Source of the DNA: Pengzhenrongella sicca
GTDB lineage: Bacteria > Actinomycetota > Actinomycetes > Actinomycetales > Cellulomonadaceae
Direction of reading: 5' to 3'
Length of the DNA: 64,000 nt
Assembly: GCF_017569225.1 (NCBI RefSeq)
Contig: NZ_CP071868.1
Span: 4,331,129-4,395,128 of the forward strand
In this document: piece by piece, positions 37,656 through 47,286 of the stretch
Layout of the letters: each line of letters begins with the position of its first letter
Position numbering within the stretch: position 1 is the first letter of the stretch
Program-made: the position numbers and the translations under genes
The notes under the pieces: model-generated
The model's database searches: none
Seen by the model: only the letters and a program-made list of their open reading frames with translations
Told to the model about the DNA's origin: nothing

Positions 37656-38731
37656 CTGACATCCGCGTCGCCATCATTGGCGTAGGTAACTGCGCGTCGT
37701 CGTTGATCCAGGGCGTGCAGTTCTACGCCGACGCCGACCCCGCGGACAAGGTCCCCGGGCTCATGCACGTCACGTTCGGGGACTACCACGTCTCCGACCT
37801 GAAGTTCGTCGCCGCGTTCGACGTCGACGCGAAGAAGGTTGGCTTCGACCTCTCCGAGGCGATCGTCGCGAGCGAGAACAACACGATCAAGTTCGCCGAC
37901 GTCCCGCCGCTCGGCGTGACCGTCCAGCGCGGCCACACCCACGACGGGCTCGGCACGTACTACCGCGAGACGATCGAAGAGTCCGACGCCGAGCCGGTCG
38001 ACATCGTCGCCGCGCTCATCGAGGCCCGCGTCGACGTCCTCGTGTGCTACCTGCCCGTTGGCTCCGAAGACGCCGCGAAGTACTACGCGCAGTGCGCGAT
38101 CGACGCCAAGGTCGCGTTCGTCAACGCGCTCCCCGTGTTCATCGCGTCCGACCCGGTCTGGGCCGCGAAGTTCGAGGCCGCCGGTGTCGCCATCGTCGGT
38201 GACGACATCAAGTCGCAGGTCGGGGCGACCATCACGCACCGCGTCCTCGCGCGCCTGTTCGAGGACCGCGGCGTCGTGCTGGACCGCACGTACCAGCTGA
38301 ACGTCGGCGGAAACATGGACTTCAAGAACATGCTCGAGCGCAACCGGCTCGAGTCGAAGAAGATCTCCAAGACGCAGTCCGTCACGTCGAACCTCGACCA
38401 CGAGCTGGGTGCGCGCAACGTGCACATCGGCCCGTCGGACTACATCCCGTGGCTCGACGACCGCAAGATGGCGTTCGTGCGCCTCGAGGGTCGCGCGTTC
38501 GGCGAGGTCCCGCTCAGCCTCGAGTACAAGCTCGAGGTGTGGGACTCGCCCAACTCGGCCGGCATCATCATCGACGCGGTCCGCGCGGCGAAGATCGCCA
38601 AGGACCGCGGCGTCGGTGGCCCGATCATCTCCGCCTCGACGTACTTCATGAAGTCGCCGCCGGTGCAGATGGAAGACATCAAGGGCCGGGCGCAGCTCGA
38701 GTCCTTCATCGCCGGCGACGTCGAGCGCTGA
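37652..38731 (+). CDS. ino1: Inositol-3-phosphate synthase
   Basis: NAD-dependent cyclase of 359 residues that converts glucose-6-phosphate to 1D-myo-inositol-3-phosphate, the first step toward phosphatidylinositol and mycothiol in Actinobacteria. [20 protein letters not shown] is the NAD site; [21 protein letters not shown] and [25 protein letters not shown] are the catalytic core with the conserved lysines. Translation is coupled to padR (ATGA) and a strong terminator follows 23 bases after the stop. Confidence 0.97.
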   Translation: MTDIRVAIIGVGNCASSLIQGVQFYADADPADKVPGLMHVTFGDYHVSDLKFVAAFDVDAKKVGFDLSEAIVASENNTIKFADVPPLGVTVQRGHTHDGLGTYYRETIEESDAEPVDIVAALIEARVDVLVCYLPVGSEDAAKYYAQCAIDAKVAFVNALPVFIASDPVWAAKFEAAGVAIVGDDIKSQVGATITHRVLARLFEDRGVVLDRTYQLNVGGNMDFKNMLERNRLESKKISKTQSVTSNLDHELGARNVHIGPSDYIPWLDDRKMAFVRLEGRAFGEVPLSLEYKLEVWDSPNSAGIIIDAVRAAKIAKDRGVGGPIISASTYFMKSPPVQMEDIKGRAQLESFIAGDVER

Positions 38732-38754
38732 CGCGCCGCTCGCGGTGAACGGCT

Positions 38755-38785
38755 GAGGTCCCCGGCGCTCGTCGCCGGGGACCTC
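38755..38785 (+). terminator. Strong stem-loop after ino1
   Basis: GAGGTCCCCGGCG (38755-38767) pairs perfectly with CGCCGGGGACCTC (38773-38785) around a five-base loop. Confidence 0.9.
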
Positions 38786-38806
38786 GGTCGTTGCGGGCCG
38801 GGCCGG

Positions 38807-39289
38807 CTACCGCCGCCAGGTGCCGCTGCGCCCGCCCGTCTTCTCCTCGACCCGCACGTCGGTGATGACGGCGGCCCGATCGACCGCCTTGACCATGTCG
38901 ATCATCGTCAGGCCCGCGACGGCGACGCAGGTCAGCGCCTCCATCTCGACGCCGGTGCGGTCCGCCGTGCGGACCGTCGCCACGATCGAGACGCCGAGGT
39001 CGGTCACCTCGAGGTCGACCGTCACCCCGTGGATCGCGATGGGGTGGCACAGCGGCACCAGGTCGGGTGTGCGCTTGGCCGCCTGGATCCCGGCGATGCG
39101 CGCCACGGCGAGCGCGTCCCCCTTCGGGACCCCCTCGCCGCGCAGGAGCGCGATGACGGCGGGGGTCGTGGTGACGAAGCCGCTCGCGGTCGCGCTGCGC
39201 ACCGTGACGGCCTTGGCGCTCACGTCGACCATGCGGGCCGCCCCCCGCTGGTCCACGTGGGTAAAGCGCGTCCGCTCGCTATCAGTCAT
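38807..39289 (-). CDS. moaC: Cyclic pyranopterin monophosphate synthase
   Basis: Molybdenum-cofactor enzyme of 160 residues that, with MoaA, makes cyclic pyranopterin monophosphate from GTP. FTHVDQRGAARMVDVSAKAVTVRSATA, KRTPDLVPLCHPI, EMEALTCVAVAGLTMIDMVKAVDR and the active-site end EEKTGGRSGTW are all present. It is convergent with ino1 and divergent from a small DUF6457-like gene. A DmsA-type molybdoenzyme, a user of the cofactor, lies 2.4 kb away. Confidence 0.96.
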   Translation of the reverse strand: MTDSERTRFTHVDQRGAARMVDVSAKAVTVRSATASGFVTTTPAVIALLRGEGVPKGDALAVARIAGIQAAKRTPDLVPLCHPIAIHGVTVDLEVTDLGVSIVATVRTADRTGVEMEALTCVAVAGLTMIDMVKAVDRAAVITDVRVEEKTGGRSGTWRR

Positions 39290-39391
39290 CGGGCCATTCT
39301 CGCCGACGCCGACCCCCGGTCGCGTTGTGCCATCCTTCGAGTCAGGCCTGCCGGGACGAACGCGCTCCGGGGCACGACGACGAGGACAGCG

Positions 39392-39688
39392 ATGAGCGGC
39401 GACGAGACCGAGAAGATGGCCACGATGGACCGGTGGCTCGACGAGGTGTGCCGGGAGCTCGACGTCGACCGATCCGTCCTCGACGCAGGCACGGTGAGCA
39501 TGCTGCGGCTGATCAAGGACGTCGCGCACGGTCCCTCGCGCCCCGGAGCGCCGATGACGGCGTTCCTCGTCGGCCTGGCCGCCGGGTCGGCGGTGGGCGC
39601 GCAGGCCCAGGCCGCCGCGGTGGCCGACGGCATCGCCGGCGTGGACCGGGCGCTCACGCGCTGGGACGCCCCGGCCCCGAACCCCTGA
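39392..39688 (+). CDS. DUF6457-like small protein
   Basis: Protein of 98 residues: MDRWLDEVCRELDVDRSVLDAG, LIKDVAHGPSRPGAPMTAFLVGLAAGSA. This pattern resembles DUF6457, which in actinobacteria occurs alone or fused to MobA-type molybdopterin-guanine dinucleotide proteins; the position beside moaC supports a molybdenum-cofactor link. The biochemical role is unknown. GAGGACAGCG precedes the ATG. Confidence 0.7.
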   Translation: MSGDETEKMATMDRWLDEVCRELDVDRSVLDAGTVSMLRLIKDVAHGPSRPGAPMTAFLVGLAAGSAVGAQAQAAAVADGIAGVDRALTRWDAPAPNP

Positions 39689-39720
39689 GCCCCGCAGGCC
39701 TGGACAGGAAACGGCGGACG

Positions 39721-40071
39721 ATGACGAACGCGACCGATGCGCGGGCGGCGCTGCTCGCCGAGGCAGTCGCCGCGGCCGCGGATGCGTGGCTGCGGGACCC
39801 GCAGGACGCGCGGGTCTACGGCCGGCTCGTGGCGGCGACGCTGGCCTGGCGCGACGCGAGCGCGGCGTCGGCATCGGCATCGGCATCGGCGAGGCTCGGG
39901 GCGGGGCCGTCGCCTGAGTCGGGCGAGCCAGGCCGGGCCGACGACGGCGCGACCGGGGCGGACCCGGCCGTGACCCTGCCGCCGCGCGTCGGCGAGGCAC
40001 TCGGCGACCTCGTCGCCGCCCTGCACCGGCGCCAGGTTCCGCAGGAACCGCCGAGCCCCACCCAGCCCTGA
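39721..40071 (+). CDS. Hypothetical protein, 116 residues
   Basis: Not recognised. The first ~45 residues are Ala-rich and helical (AALLAEAVAAAADAWLRDPQDARVYGRLVAATLAWRD), the middle is an Ala/Ser repeat (ASAASASASASAR) encoded by repeated GCATCG units, and the end is a helical patch (RVGEALGDLVAALHRRQ). It follows the DUF6457-like gene by 32 bases with a GGAAACGGCGG site, so it is likely in the same transcript. Confidence 0.5.
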   Translation: MTNATDARAALLAEAVAAAADAWLRDPQDARVYGRLVAATLAWRDASAASASASASARLGAGPSPESGEPGRADDGATGADPAVTLPPRVGEALGDLVAALHRRQVPQEPPSPTQP

Positions 40072-40110
40072 CCTACCTTCGCCGACCCACCCCTTCGGCG
40101 GCGGGTGTTC

Positions 40111-41055
40111 TTACATGCCGATGCGGGTCATGGAGTCGTAGAACAGGGAGCGGCCGATGAGTTCGCTGGCGAGGACGAGGACGAATGCGGTGGCGGTGAG
40201 GATCGCGAGGGTGCGGGGGTTGGTGCGGGTGGTGGCGTAGCGCAGCACGAACGCGGCGAGCAGCCCGGCGCCGGCGAAGACCAGGGTGAGGCGGGCGATG
40301 AACCAGGCGCCGGTGAACACGGTGGCGGACTCGGCGGCGACGCCGCCGGTGGCGGTCAGGGTCGTGATCGACAGGGGGATGATGAGGAACTCGACCCCGA
40401 GCAGGACGACCGCGGCGATGCCCAGGCCGCGCAGGCAGGACGCGAGCAGGTCGGTGGTGGGGACGGTGGCGCCGGCGCTGGCCGCGTCGTGGGCGTCGGC
40501 GGTGGTGCGGTGGCGGGTGCGCCACATCACGGTCCCGGTCAGGGCGGCGCCGACGGCGAGGGTGCCGAGCAGGAACGTGGTGGTGAAGAACTGCACGGGG
40601 GTGGCCCAGGTGTGCCAGGCCGGGACGGTGACCAGGGTGTAGTAGATCATCGACATCGACGCGACCAGGGCGATCCCGACCAGGGCGGTGACCGCGGCCA
40701 GGACCCGGCGCCAGGTGGGGGTGGCCCACTTGAACCACTGCGCGGCGGCGAACACGAACCCGAGGCCGGCGAACGCGATCCCGCACACGATCTCCGCGCT
40801 CAACCACGACGTGCCCAGGTGGCGGACCACGTTCAAGGTGTTCGTCACGTCGTTCATGTGCAGCATCGACGCGGCCAGGCCCGCCACGAGCGCGGGCCCG
40901 ATCGCGTACAGGGCGGGGTCGGTGACCTTGTCCACGGCGGCGGCCCCGAACCGGCGCGCGGCGACGACCTGCACGACGCCGAGCACGACGAACGCGCCCA
41001 CGGACATCTGGGCCAGCACGGTGAAGATGATCATCGGGAGTTCTTCGGTGTTCAC
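40111..41055 (-). CDS. dmsC: DMSO-reductase-type membrane anchor subunit (DmsC)
   Basis: Integral membrane subunit of 314 residues with about eight hydrophobic segments, of the DmsC family, which oxidises menaquinol and passes electrons to the Fe-S subunit. It begins PMIIFTVLAQMSVGAFVVLGVVQVV, has HMNDVTNTLNVVRHLGTSWLSAEI (the His-rich quinol-side loop) and ends LIGRSLFYDSMTRIGM, all DmsC-like. GTG start, eight bases after dmsB; third gene of dmsA-dmsB-dmsC. Confidence 0.88.
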   Translation of the reverse strand: MNTEELPMIIFTVLAQMSVGAFVVLGVVQVVAARRFGAAAVDKVTDPALYAIGPALVAGLAASMLHMNDVTNTLNVVRHLGTSWLSAEIVCGIAFAGLGFVFAAAQWFKWATPTWRRVLAAVTALVGIALVASMSMIYYTLVTVPAWHTWATPVQFFTTTFLLGTLAVGAALTGTVMWRTRHRTTADAHDAASAGATVPTTDLLASCLRGLGIAAVVLLGVEFLIIPLSITTLTATGGVAAESATVFTGAWFIARLTLVFAGAGLLAAFVLRYATTRTNPRTLAILTATAFVLVLASELIGRSLFYDSMTRIGM

Positions 41056-41063
41056 GGGTGGAC

Positions 41064-41690
41064 TCAGAGCTCCTCGGGGTTGGCGATCGCACCGGTGCCG
41101 GTGCCGGTCGGTTGCGCGTCGCGGTGGGGGGTGATGACCAGGCGCGGGCGGGTGATCGCGGGGTCGGGCAGCGGCTCGACGCCGGCCAGGTCACCCAGGT
41201 CCGCGCGCAGCTCGTCGATCGGGCCCCAGCCCAGCGCCCGCGAGGGGCACGCGGCCACGCACGCGGGGTCCTGGCCGTCAGCGCGGTAGTCCGCGCACAG
41301 GTCGCACTTGGTCATGTGCCCGGACGCGGGGTCGAACTGCGGGGCGGAGTACGGGCACGCCCACTCGCAGTACCGGCACCCCACGCACTTGTCCGCGTCC
41401 ACGCTCACGACCCCGTCCGGGCCCTGCGTCATCGCCGTGGTCGGGCACACCCGCACACAGATCGGGTCCTCGCAGTGGTTGCACGAGATCGACGTGTAGT
41501 ACGAGAACACGTTCGGGGTGAACGTGTCCCCAGCCTGCTGCCACGACCCACCCGAGTACTCCACCACCCGCCGCCACGAGATCCCGACCGGCAGATCATT
41601 CTTGTCCTTGCACGCCACCGAGCACGCCTTACACCCCGTGCACAACGACTGATCAAACGAAAACCCGAGCTTCACATCCACCGGACTCAC
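41064..41690 (-). CDS. dmsB: DMSO-reductase-type iron-sulphur subunit (DmsB)
   Basis: Electron-transfer subunit of 208 residues carrying four [4Fe-4S] clusters: CTGCKACSVAC, CNHCEDPICVRVC, CVGCRYCEWAC and CDLCADYRADGQDPACVAAC. This four-cluster order is that of DmsB/NrfC-type proteins. It links the membrane subunit to the molybdenum subunit. The GTG start overlaps the dmsA stop (GTGA). No signal peptide; export would be with the Tat-bearing partner. Confidence 0.94.
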   Translation of the reverse strand: MSPVDVKLGFSFDQSLCTGCKACSVACKDKNDLPVGISWRRVVEYSGGSWQQAGDTFTPNVFSYYTSISCNHCEDPICVRVCPTTAMTQGPDGVVSVDADKCVGCRYCEWACPYSAPQFDPASGHMTKCDLCADYRADGQDPACVAACPSRALGWGPIDELRADLGDLAGVEPLPDPAITRPRLVITPHRDAQPTGTGTGAIANPEEL

Positions 41691-44152
41691 TTGGACACCT
41701 TCTCAACCTGCGCGAGCGTCGTGTGCTGGGCATTGCCCTTGGCGATGGGCGACGGGTGCCAGCTCGTCAGGGTGTTCATCGAGCCGCCCTTGTCGAGGCC
41801 GGTGGAGTCCGGCGCGTACCAGGCGCCCTGCGGCACCGACATCACCCCGGGCGCGATCCTCGTCGTGACGTGGGCCGGCGCCTGGATCCGGCCGCGGTCG
41901 TTGAACACCTCGACCAGGTCGTCGTTCTCGATCCCGCGCGCCTTCGCATCCAGGGAGTTGATCCACACCCGCTGCGGGTGCGCCTCCTGCATCCAGTCGA
42001 CGTTGCCGTACGTCGAGTGCGTGCGCTGCTTGTAGTGGTGCCCGATCACCTGCAACGGGTGCTTGGTGTCGGCGCGCGCCGCCTCGGCGCCCTCCCAGGT
42101 CGCGACGTACTCGGGCAGGGCCGTGATCTTGTCGCCCTCGGGCAGCTCCCAGGTCTTGGCCATCTCCCACAGCAGCTGGGAGAAGATCTCGATCTTCCCC
42201 GACGGCGTCTCGAGCGGGTTGGCGACCGGGTCCGCCCGGAAGTCCTCGAGCGCGACGTTCCCGCTGTCGGTGGGGCTCGCGGTCTTCCACACGCCCATCT
42301 CGCGCAGCTCGTCGAAGCCCGGCAGGCCGGGGACGTCGGGCTGGGACTCCTCGACCGTCTGGCGGACCCAGTCCTCCTGGGTCTTGCCCTCGGTGAACTG
42401 CTCCTTGACCCCGAGCCGGTCGGCGATCTCGGTGCACATCTCGTAGACCGTCTTGCAGTCGTAGAGCGGCTCGATGACCTGGTCGGCGACGATGGTGTAG
42501 CCCATCTTGCCGGCGCTGCCCTGCTGGATGATGTCCAGCTGCTCGGCGTTCGACACGTCCGGCAGCAGGATGTCCGCGTACCGCGCGGACACCGTCATCT
42601 GGTTGTCGATCACGACGATCATCTCGCACAGCGAGTCGTCGGCGAGGAGCTTGGCCGTCCGGTTGATGTCGCCGTGCTGGTTGGTCAGCGCGTTGCCCGC
42701 GTACTGCCAGACCATCTTGATCGGGACGTCGAGCTTGTCCTTGCCCCGCACGCCGTCGGCGAGCGCCGTCATCTCGGCGCCGCGCTCGATGGCGTCGGTC
42801 CACGTGAAGAACGAGATCGAGGTCTCGATGGGGTTCTCACTGACGAACGGGTTCGCCATGGCGAGCCCGTAGGAGCTCTCGCGCTCCCCCGTGCCACCCC
42901 CGGGCACGCCGACGCTGCCCGTCAGGGCGGCGAGCGTGAAGATCGCGCGGGCCTGGTTCTCGCCGTTGGCGTGCCGCTGCGGCCCCCACCCCTGCGTGAC
43001 GTGCACGGGGCGTGCGGCGCCGATCTCGCGCCCGAGCCGCGTGATCGTCGCGGCGGGGACGCCGGTGATCCCGGCGGCCCACTCGGGCGTCTTCGCGACG
43101 CCGTCGGGCCCGTCGCCGGTGAGGTAGCTCCGGTAGGAGCTGCCGGCCGGGACCCCGGCGGGCAGGTGCTCCTCGTCGAAGCCGACGGCGTAGGTGTCCA
43201 GGAACGCCTGGTCGTGCAGGCCCTCGCGCACCATGACGAACGCGAGGCCGGCCACGAGCGCGGCGTCGGTGCCCGGCCGGAGCGCGACCCACTCGTCGGC
43301 GAGCCCGAGCGCGGTGTCGGAGTAGCGCGGGTCGATGACGAGCGTGCGGACGTTGTGCAGCTTCTTCGTCTGCTGGGTCACGAACGTCTCGCCGCCGCCG
43401 CTCATGCGGGTCTCGAGCGGGTTGTTGCCGAACATGATCTGCAGCTGGGCGTTCTTCGCGTCGTCGAAGCTGTTCGAGCCGATCCACCCGCCGTACTGGT
43501 ACGTCGCGGCGCCGGCGATCTGGGCCGAGCTGTAGTCGCCGTAGTGGTTGAGGTACCCGCCGACGCAGTTCATCAGGCGCGCGATCGGGGTGTCGCTCGG
43601 CGGCCAGCTGCGGGTGATCGTCCCGCCGAGGGTGCCGGTGCCGTAGTTGAGGTAGATGGACTCGTTGCCGTAGTCCTTGATCAGCCGGGTCACGGTGCCC
43701 GCGATCTCGTCGAACGCCTGCTCCCAGCTGATCTGCTCGAACTCGCCCGAGCCGCGCTTGCCGACCCGCTTCATCGGGGACTTCAGGCGGTCCGGGTTGT
43801 AGATGCGGTGCCGGATCGACCGGCCGCGCACGCAGGCCCGGATCTGCTGCGTGCCGATCTCGTCATCGCCCGTGTTGTCGGGCAGGATGCGCACGATCCG
43901 CCCGTCCTTGACCTGCATGCGCAGCGGGCAGCGCGAGCCGCAGTTCACGTTGCAGGAGGACCAGACCGTGCGGTCGGCGCCCGCGCCGCTCGTCGCCTGC
44001 GCCGCGTTCGCGGCCCCGACGCCGGGCAGGACGCCGAAGTGCGCGCCGCTCGTGACGAGCGCCGCGGCGCCGCCCGCGACGCCCGACCACGCCAGGAAAG
44101 AGCGGCGAGGAACGCCGCCGGTCGACTGGGCCTGTGTCGATGGAGCGGTCAT
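41687..44152 (-). CDS. dmsA: Tat-exported molybdopterin oxidoreductase (DmsA type)
   Basis: Catalytic subunit of 821 residues, DMSO-reductase family. Twin-arginine signal PRRSFLAWSGVAGGAAALV (about 15-33). N-terminal [4Fe-4S] motif CNVNCGSRC...C (SSCNVNCGSRCPLRMQVK and ACVRGRS). The YLNHYGDYSSAQ segment is where DmsA enzymes carry the Ser that binds Mo. Later boxes: QGWGPQRHANGENQAR and the C-terminal cofactor domain HPQRVWINSLDAKARGI. The actual substrate (DMSO, TMAO, selenate or other) cannot be told. ATG at 44152 with GAGAGGAC upstream. Confidence 0.92.
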   Translation of the reverse strand: MTAPSTQAQSTGGVPRRSFLAWSGVAGGAAALVTSGAHFGVLPGVGAANAAQATSGAGADRTVWSSCNVNCGSRCPLRMQVKDGRIVRILPDNTGDDEIGTQQIRACVRGRSIRHRIYNPDRLKSPMKRVGKRGSGEFEQISWEQAFDEIAGTVTRLIKDYGNESIYLNYGTGTLGGTITRSWPPSDTPIARLMNCVGGYLNHYGDYSSAQIAGAATYQYGGWIGSNSFDDAKNAQLQIMFGNNPLETRMSGGGETFVTQQTKKLHNVRTLVIDPRYSDTALGLADEWVALRPGTDAALVAGLAFVMVREGLHDQAFLDTYAVGFDEEHLPAGVPAGSSYRSYLTGDGPDGVAKTPEWAAGITGVPAATITRLGREIGAARPVHVTQGWGPQRHANGENQARAIFTLAALTGSVGVPGGGTGERESSYGLAMANPFVSENPIETSISFFTWTDAIERGAEMTALADGVRGKDKLDVPIKMVWQYAGNALTNQHGDINRTAKLLADDSLCEMIVVIDNQMTVSARYADILLPDVSNAEQLDIIQQGSAGKMGYTIVADQVIEPLYDCKTVYEMCTEIADRLGVKEQFTEGKTQEDWVRQTVEESQPDVPGLPGFDELREMGVWKTASPTDSGNVALEDFRADPVANPLETPSGKIEIFSQLLWEMAKTWELPEGDKITALPEYVATWEGAEAARADTKHPLQVIGHHYKQRTHSTYGNVDWMQEAHPQRVWINSLDAKARGIENDDLVEVFNDRGRIQAPAHVTTRIAPGVMSVPQGAWYAPDSTGLDKGGSMNTLTSWHPSPIAKGNAQHTTLAQVEKVSK

Positions 44153-44380
44153 CGGGCGTCCTCTCGGGTACAACGGGGTCAAACACACTCCTGCCATGGT
44201 CGCGGCGGGCTGCCAGGGCCCCTGGGCCGATGGTCCCGGCCGGCACCGCAAGGGTGTGACGTGCGCCCGGCCGCCCCCGCCGCCGTCGGACGAGTCACCT
44301 GAAACGCGACAATCCGTGGGGGCGGTAAGGCATGCCTGGCCTTCGTTCGGGGCGGGCCGGGCGGCGGCTACGCTGGCGCG

Positions 44381-45676
44381 ATGCAGGTGATCGAGGACCT
44401 CAAGCGGCTCCTGCGGCTCCCCGACTTCCGCCGGCTCTTCGCGGTCCGCCTGACGAGCCAGACCGGCGACGGGATGTTCCAGGTCGGTCTCGCGACCCTG
44501 TTCTTCTTCTCGCCGGAGAACGCGAGCACCGCCGCGGGGGTCGCCGCCGCGTTCGCGGTGCTGCTGCTGCCGTTCACGCTGGTCGGCCCCTGGGCGGGCG
44601 TGCTCCTGGACCGGTGGCGCCGGCGCCAGGTGCTGTTCCTGGGCAACCTCGTGCGCTGCGGGCTGACCCTCACGATCGCCCTGCTGCTGCTGACCGGCGG
44701 CGTCGGGCCCGCGGTGTACGTGCTCGCGCTCGTCACCCTGTCGATCAACCGCTTCCTGCTCTCGGCCCTGTCCGCCTCGCTGCCGCGCGTCGTCGACGGG
44801 CCGCTGCTGCTCACCGCCAACTCGCTCACCCCCACCCTCGGGGCGACCGCGGCCGGCGTCGGCGGCGCGATCGGCTTCGCCTTCGGCCTCCTGCTCGAGC
44901 CGGGTCGCGGCAAGGACGCCGCCGTCCTGGCCGTCGCGGGGCTGGTGTTCGCGGCGGCGTCGGCGCTGGCGACCCGGATGCCCCCCGACCTGCTCGGCCC
45001 CGACCGGCGCGCCGACGGTGCCGCCCTGTGGCGCTCGGTGCGGACGCTCGCCCACGGGCTGGCCGACGGCGCACGGCACCTGCGCGGCCGCGGGACGCCC
45101 GCGCGCGCCCTCGCGGTGATGGCCACCCACCGCTTCCTCTACGGTGTCGTGTTCATCGCGAGCATCCTGATCAGCCGGAACCTGCTCGAGGACCCGGCCG
45201 ACGCCGCCGCGGGCCTGCGCACGTTCGGGGCGGTGCTCGCGGCCTCCGCGATCGGATTCGCCCTTGCCGCCGTGCTCACCCCGGTACTCAGCCCGCGCAC
45301 CGGCCCGCACGCCTGGATCGTCGGGTGCCTCGCCCTCGCTGCGGGGAGCCAGGTCCTGCTCGCCCTGACGATCTCCCGGTGGGCCTTCCTCGCCGGCGCG
45401 CTCGCCCTCGGCCTCGCGGCCCAGGGCGCCAAGATCGCGGTCGACACCATCGTCCAGCGGGACACCGACGACGCGTTTCGGGGGCGCGCTTTTGCCCTGT
45501 ACGACGTGCTCTACAACGCGGCGTTCGTCGGCGCGGCGGCGCTCGCGGCGCTCGTGCTGCCCGACACGGGCTACTCGCGCGCCGTCTTCGCCCTGCTCGC
45601 CCTCGCCTACCTCGCGACCGCGGCCGTGTACGGTCACCGGTCCCGGGCGACGACGGCGTCGCTCGCGACCGCCTGA
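44381..45676 (+). CDS. MFS transporter (12-TM)
   Basis: Major-facilitator protein of 431 residues: LPDFRRLFAVRLTSQTGDGMFQVGLATLFFF opens it, LLDRWRRRQVLFLGNLVR is motif A, and FRGRAFALYDVLYNAAFVGAAALAALVLP is near the end. This resembles the MFS_3/enterobactin-exporter-like group often found next to the CCA-adding enzyme in origin-proximal actinobacterial clusters. Substrate unknown. It is divergent from dmsA over a 228-base gap with no recognised gene. Confidence 0.85.
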   Translation: MQVIEDLKRLLRLPDFRRLFAVRLTSQTGDGMFQVGLATLFFFSPENASTAAGVAAAFAVLLLPFTLVGPWAGVLLDRWRRRQVLFLGNLVRCGLTLTIALLLLTGGVGPAVYVLALVTLSINRFLLSALSASLPRVVDGPLLLTANSLTPTLGATAAGVGGAIGFAFGLLLEPGRGKDAAVLAVAGLVFAAASALATRMPPDLLGPDRRADGAALWRSVRTLAHGLADGARHLRGRGTPARALAVMATHRFLYGVVFIASILISRNLLEDPADAAAGLRTFGAVLAASAIGFALAAVLTPVLSPRTGPHAWIVGCLALAAGSQVLLALTISRWAFLAGALALGLAAQGAKIAVDTIVQRDTDDAFRGRAFALYDVLYNAAFVGAAALAALVLPDTGYSRAVFALLALAYLATAAVYGHRSRATTASLATA

Positions 45677-45684
45677 CCCGCCCG

Positions 45685-47226
45685 CTACTGCGGCGGCGCG
45701 CCCTCGTGCGGCCGTGCGTCCCACCACTCGACGAGCGCCGCACGCGCCGCCTCCTCGGGCAGCGGCCCGCGCTCCATCCGCAGCTCGAGCAGGAAGGCGT
45801 AGGCCGCGCCGACCACCGGGCCCGGCCCGATGCCCAGGATCGACATGATCTGCGCGCCGTCCAGGTCCGGCCTGATCGCCGCGAGCTCCTCGTGCTCGCG
45901 CAGCACCGCGATGCGCACCTCGAGGTCGTCGTAGGCGGCCGACAGGCGCGCGGCCTTGCGCCGGTTGCGCGTCGTGGAGTCCGAGCGCGTGAGCCGGTGC
46001 AGGCGCTCGAGCAACGGGCCGGCGTCGGTGACGTACCGCCGCACGGCCGAGTCCGTCCACGACCGGTCGCCGTACCCGTGGAACCGCAGGTGCAGCTCGG
46101 TCAGCCGGGCGACGGCCCGGACCGTGTCCTTGTCGAAGCGGAGCGCCCGGAGCCGGCGCGCGACCAGCTTGGCCCCGACCATCTCGTGGTGGTGAAAGCT
46201 GACGCCCCCCTCGTCCTCGAACCTGCGCGTCGCGGGCTTGCCCACGTCGTGCAGCAGCGCGGCGAGCCGCAGGACGAGGTCTGGCCCGGGCACGGCGCCG
46301 GTCGGCCCCGTCTCCAGCGCGATCGCCTGCTCGAGCACCTGGAGCGAGTGCTGGTAGACGTCCTTGTGGCGGTGGTGCTCGTCGATCTCGAGGCGCAGCG
46401 CCGGCAGCTCGGGGAGCACGTGGTCGGCGAGGCCGGTGTCGACGAGCACCTCGAGGCCGCGCCGCGGGCGGGTCGACATGAGCAGCTTGACGAGCTCGTC
46501 CCGCACGCGCTCGGCGGACACGATCGTGATGCGCTCGTGCATGTCCTCGATCGCGGCGCGTGCGGCGTCGTCGAGCGTGAAGCCGAGCTGCGCGACGAAC
46601 CGCGCCCCGCGCATCATCCGCAGCGGGTCGTCGTCGAAGGACTGCCGCGCCGCGACGGGGGTCCGCAGCGTCCCCCGCGCGAGGTCGGCGAGGCCGTCGA
46701 ACGGGTCCACGAACGTCAGCTCCGGCAGCCGGACCGCCATGGAGTTCACGGTGAAGTCGCGGCGGGACAGGTCGCCCTCGAGCGTGTCGCCGAACACGAC
46801 CTCGGGCTTGCGCGACGACGCGTCGTACGCGTCCGTCCGGTAGGTCGTCACCTCGACGATGGTGTGCTCGCCGCCGCGCTGGCGCGCCGCGCCGATCGTC
46901 CCGAACGCCCGGCCGATGTCCCAGTGGGTGTCGCCCCAGGTCGCCAGGAGCGCCTGGGTCTGGTCGGGGGTGGCCGAGGTCGTGAAGTCCAGATCCGCGC
47001 TGGTCCGCCCGAGGAACGCGTCCCGGACCGGGCCGCCCACGAGCGCGAGCTCGTGGCCGGCGGCGCGGAACGCCTCGCCGAGCTCGAGCGCCGCGGGCGC
47101 CAGGGAGGTCAGGACCTCGAGCGCTCGCCGGCGCAGGGCGTCGAGCGCGGCCGCCTCGGCGGGCTCGGCGGCGGCGGCTCCCGGCGCCGGCTCGACGGGC
47201 TCGGCGGGGTTCTCGATCGTGGGCAC
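45685..47226 (-). CDS. CCA tRNA nucleotidyltransferase
   Basis: Adds or repairs the 3' CCA of tRNAs. The protein has 513 residues. Nucleotidyltransferase head: ELALVGGPVRDAFLGRTSADLDFTT with the GGxVRD and DLD metal-binding pair; RRDFTVNSMAVRLPE and DDPLRMMRGARFVAQLGF follow. A C-terminal HD domain is present (LAALLHDVGKPAT, SFHHHEMVGAKLVARRLRALR), so it may also have phosphohydrolase activity. GTG 47226 is the likely start. It is divergent from the NUDIX gene (60-base gap), the standard actinobacterial arrangement. Confidence 0.94.
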   Translation of the reverse strand: MPTIENPAEPVEPAPGAAAAEPAEAAALDALRRRALEVLTSLAPAALELGEAFRAAGHELALVGGPVRDAFLGRTSADLDFTTSATPDQTQALLATWGDTHWDIGRAFGTIGAARQRGGEHTIVEVTTYRTDAYDASSRKPEVVFGDTLEGDLSRRDFTVNSMAVRLPELTFVDPFDGLADLARGTLRTPVAARQSFDDDPLRMMRGARFVAQLGFTLDDAARAAIEDMHERITIVSAERVRDELVKLLMSTRPRRGLEVLVDTGLADHVLPELPALRLEIDEHHRHKDVYQHSLQVLEQAIALETGPTGAVPGPDLVLRLAALLHDVGKPATRRFEDEGGVSFHHHEMVGAKLVARRLRALRFDKDTVRAVARLTELHLRFHGYGDRSWTDSAVRRYVTDAGPLLERLHRLTRSDSTTRNRRKAARLSAAYDDLEVRIAVLREHEELAAIRPDLDGAQIMSILGIGPGPVVGAAYAFLLELRMERGPLPEEAARAALVEWWDARPHEGAPPQ

Positions 47227-47286
47227 GACATCCAAGCCTGCCAGATGTCGGCGCGGGCCAGTGCGGCCGGTCGTTAGAGTTGCCGC

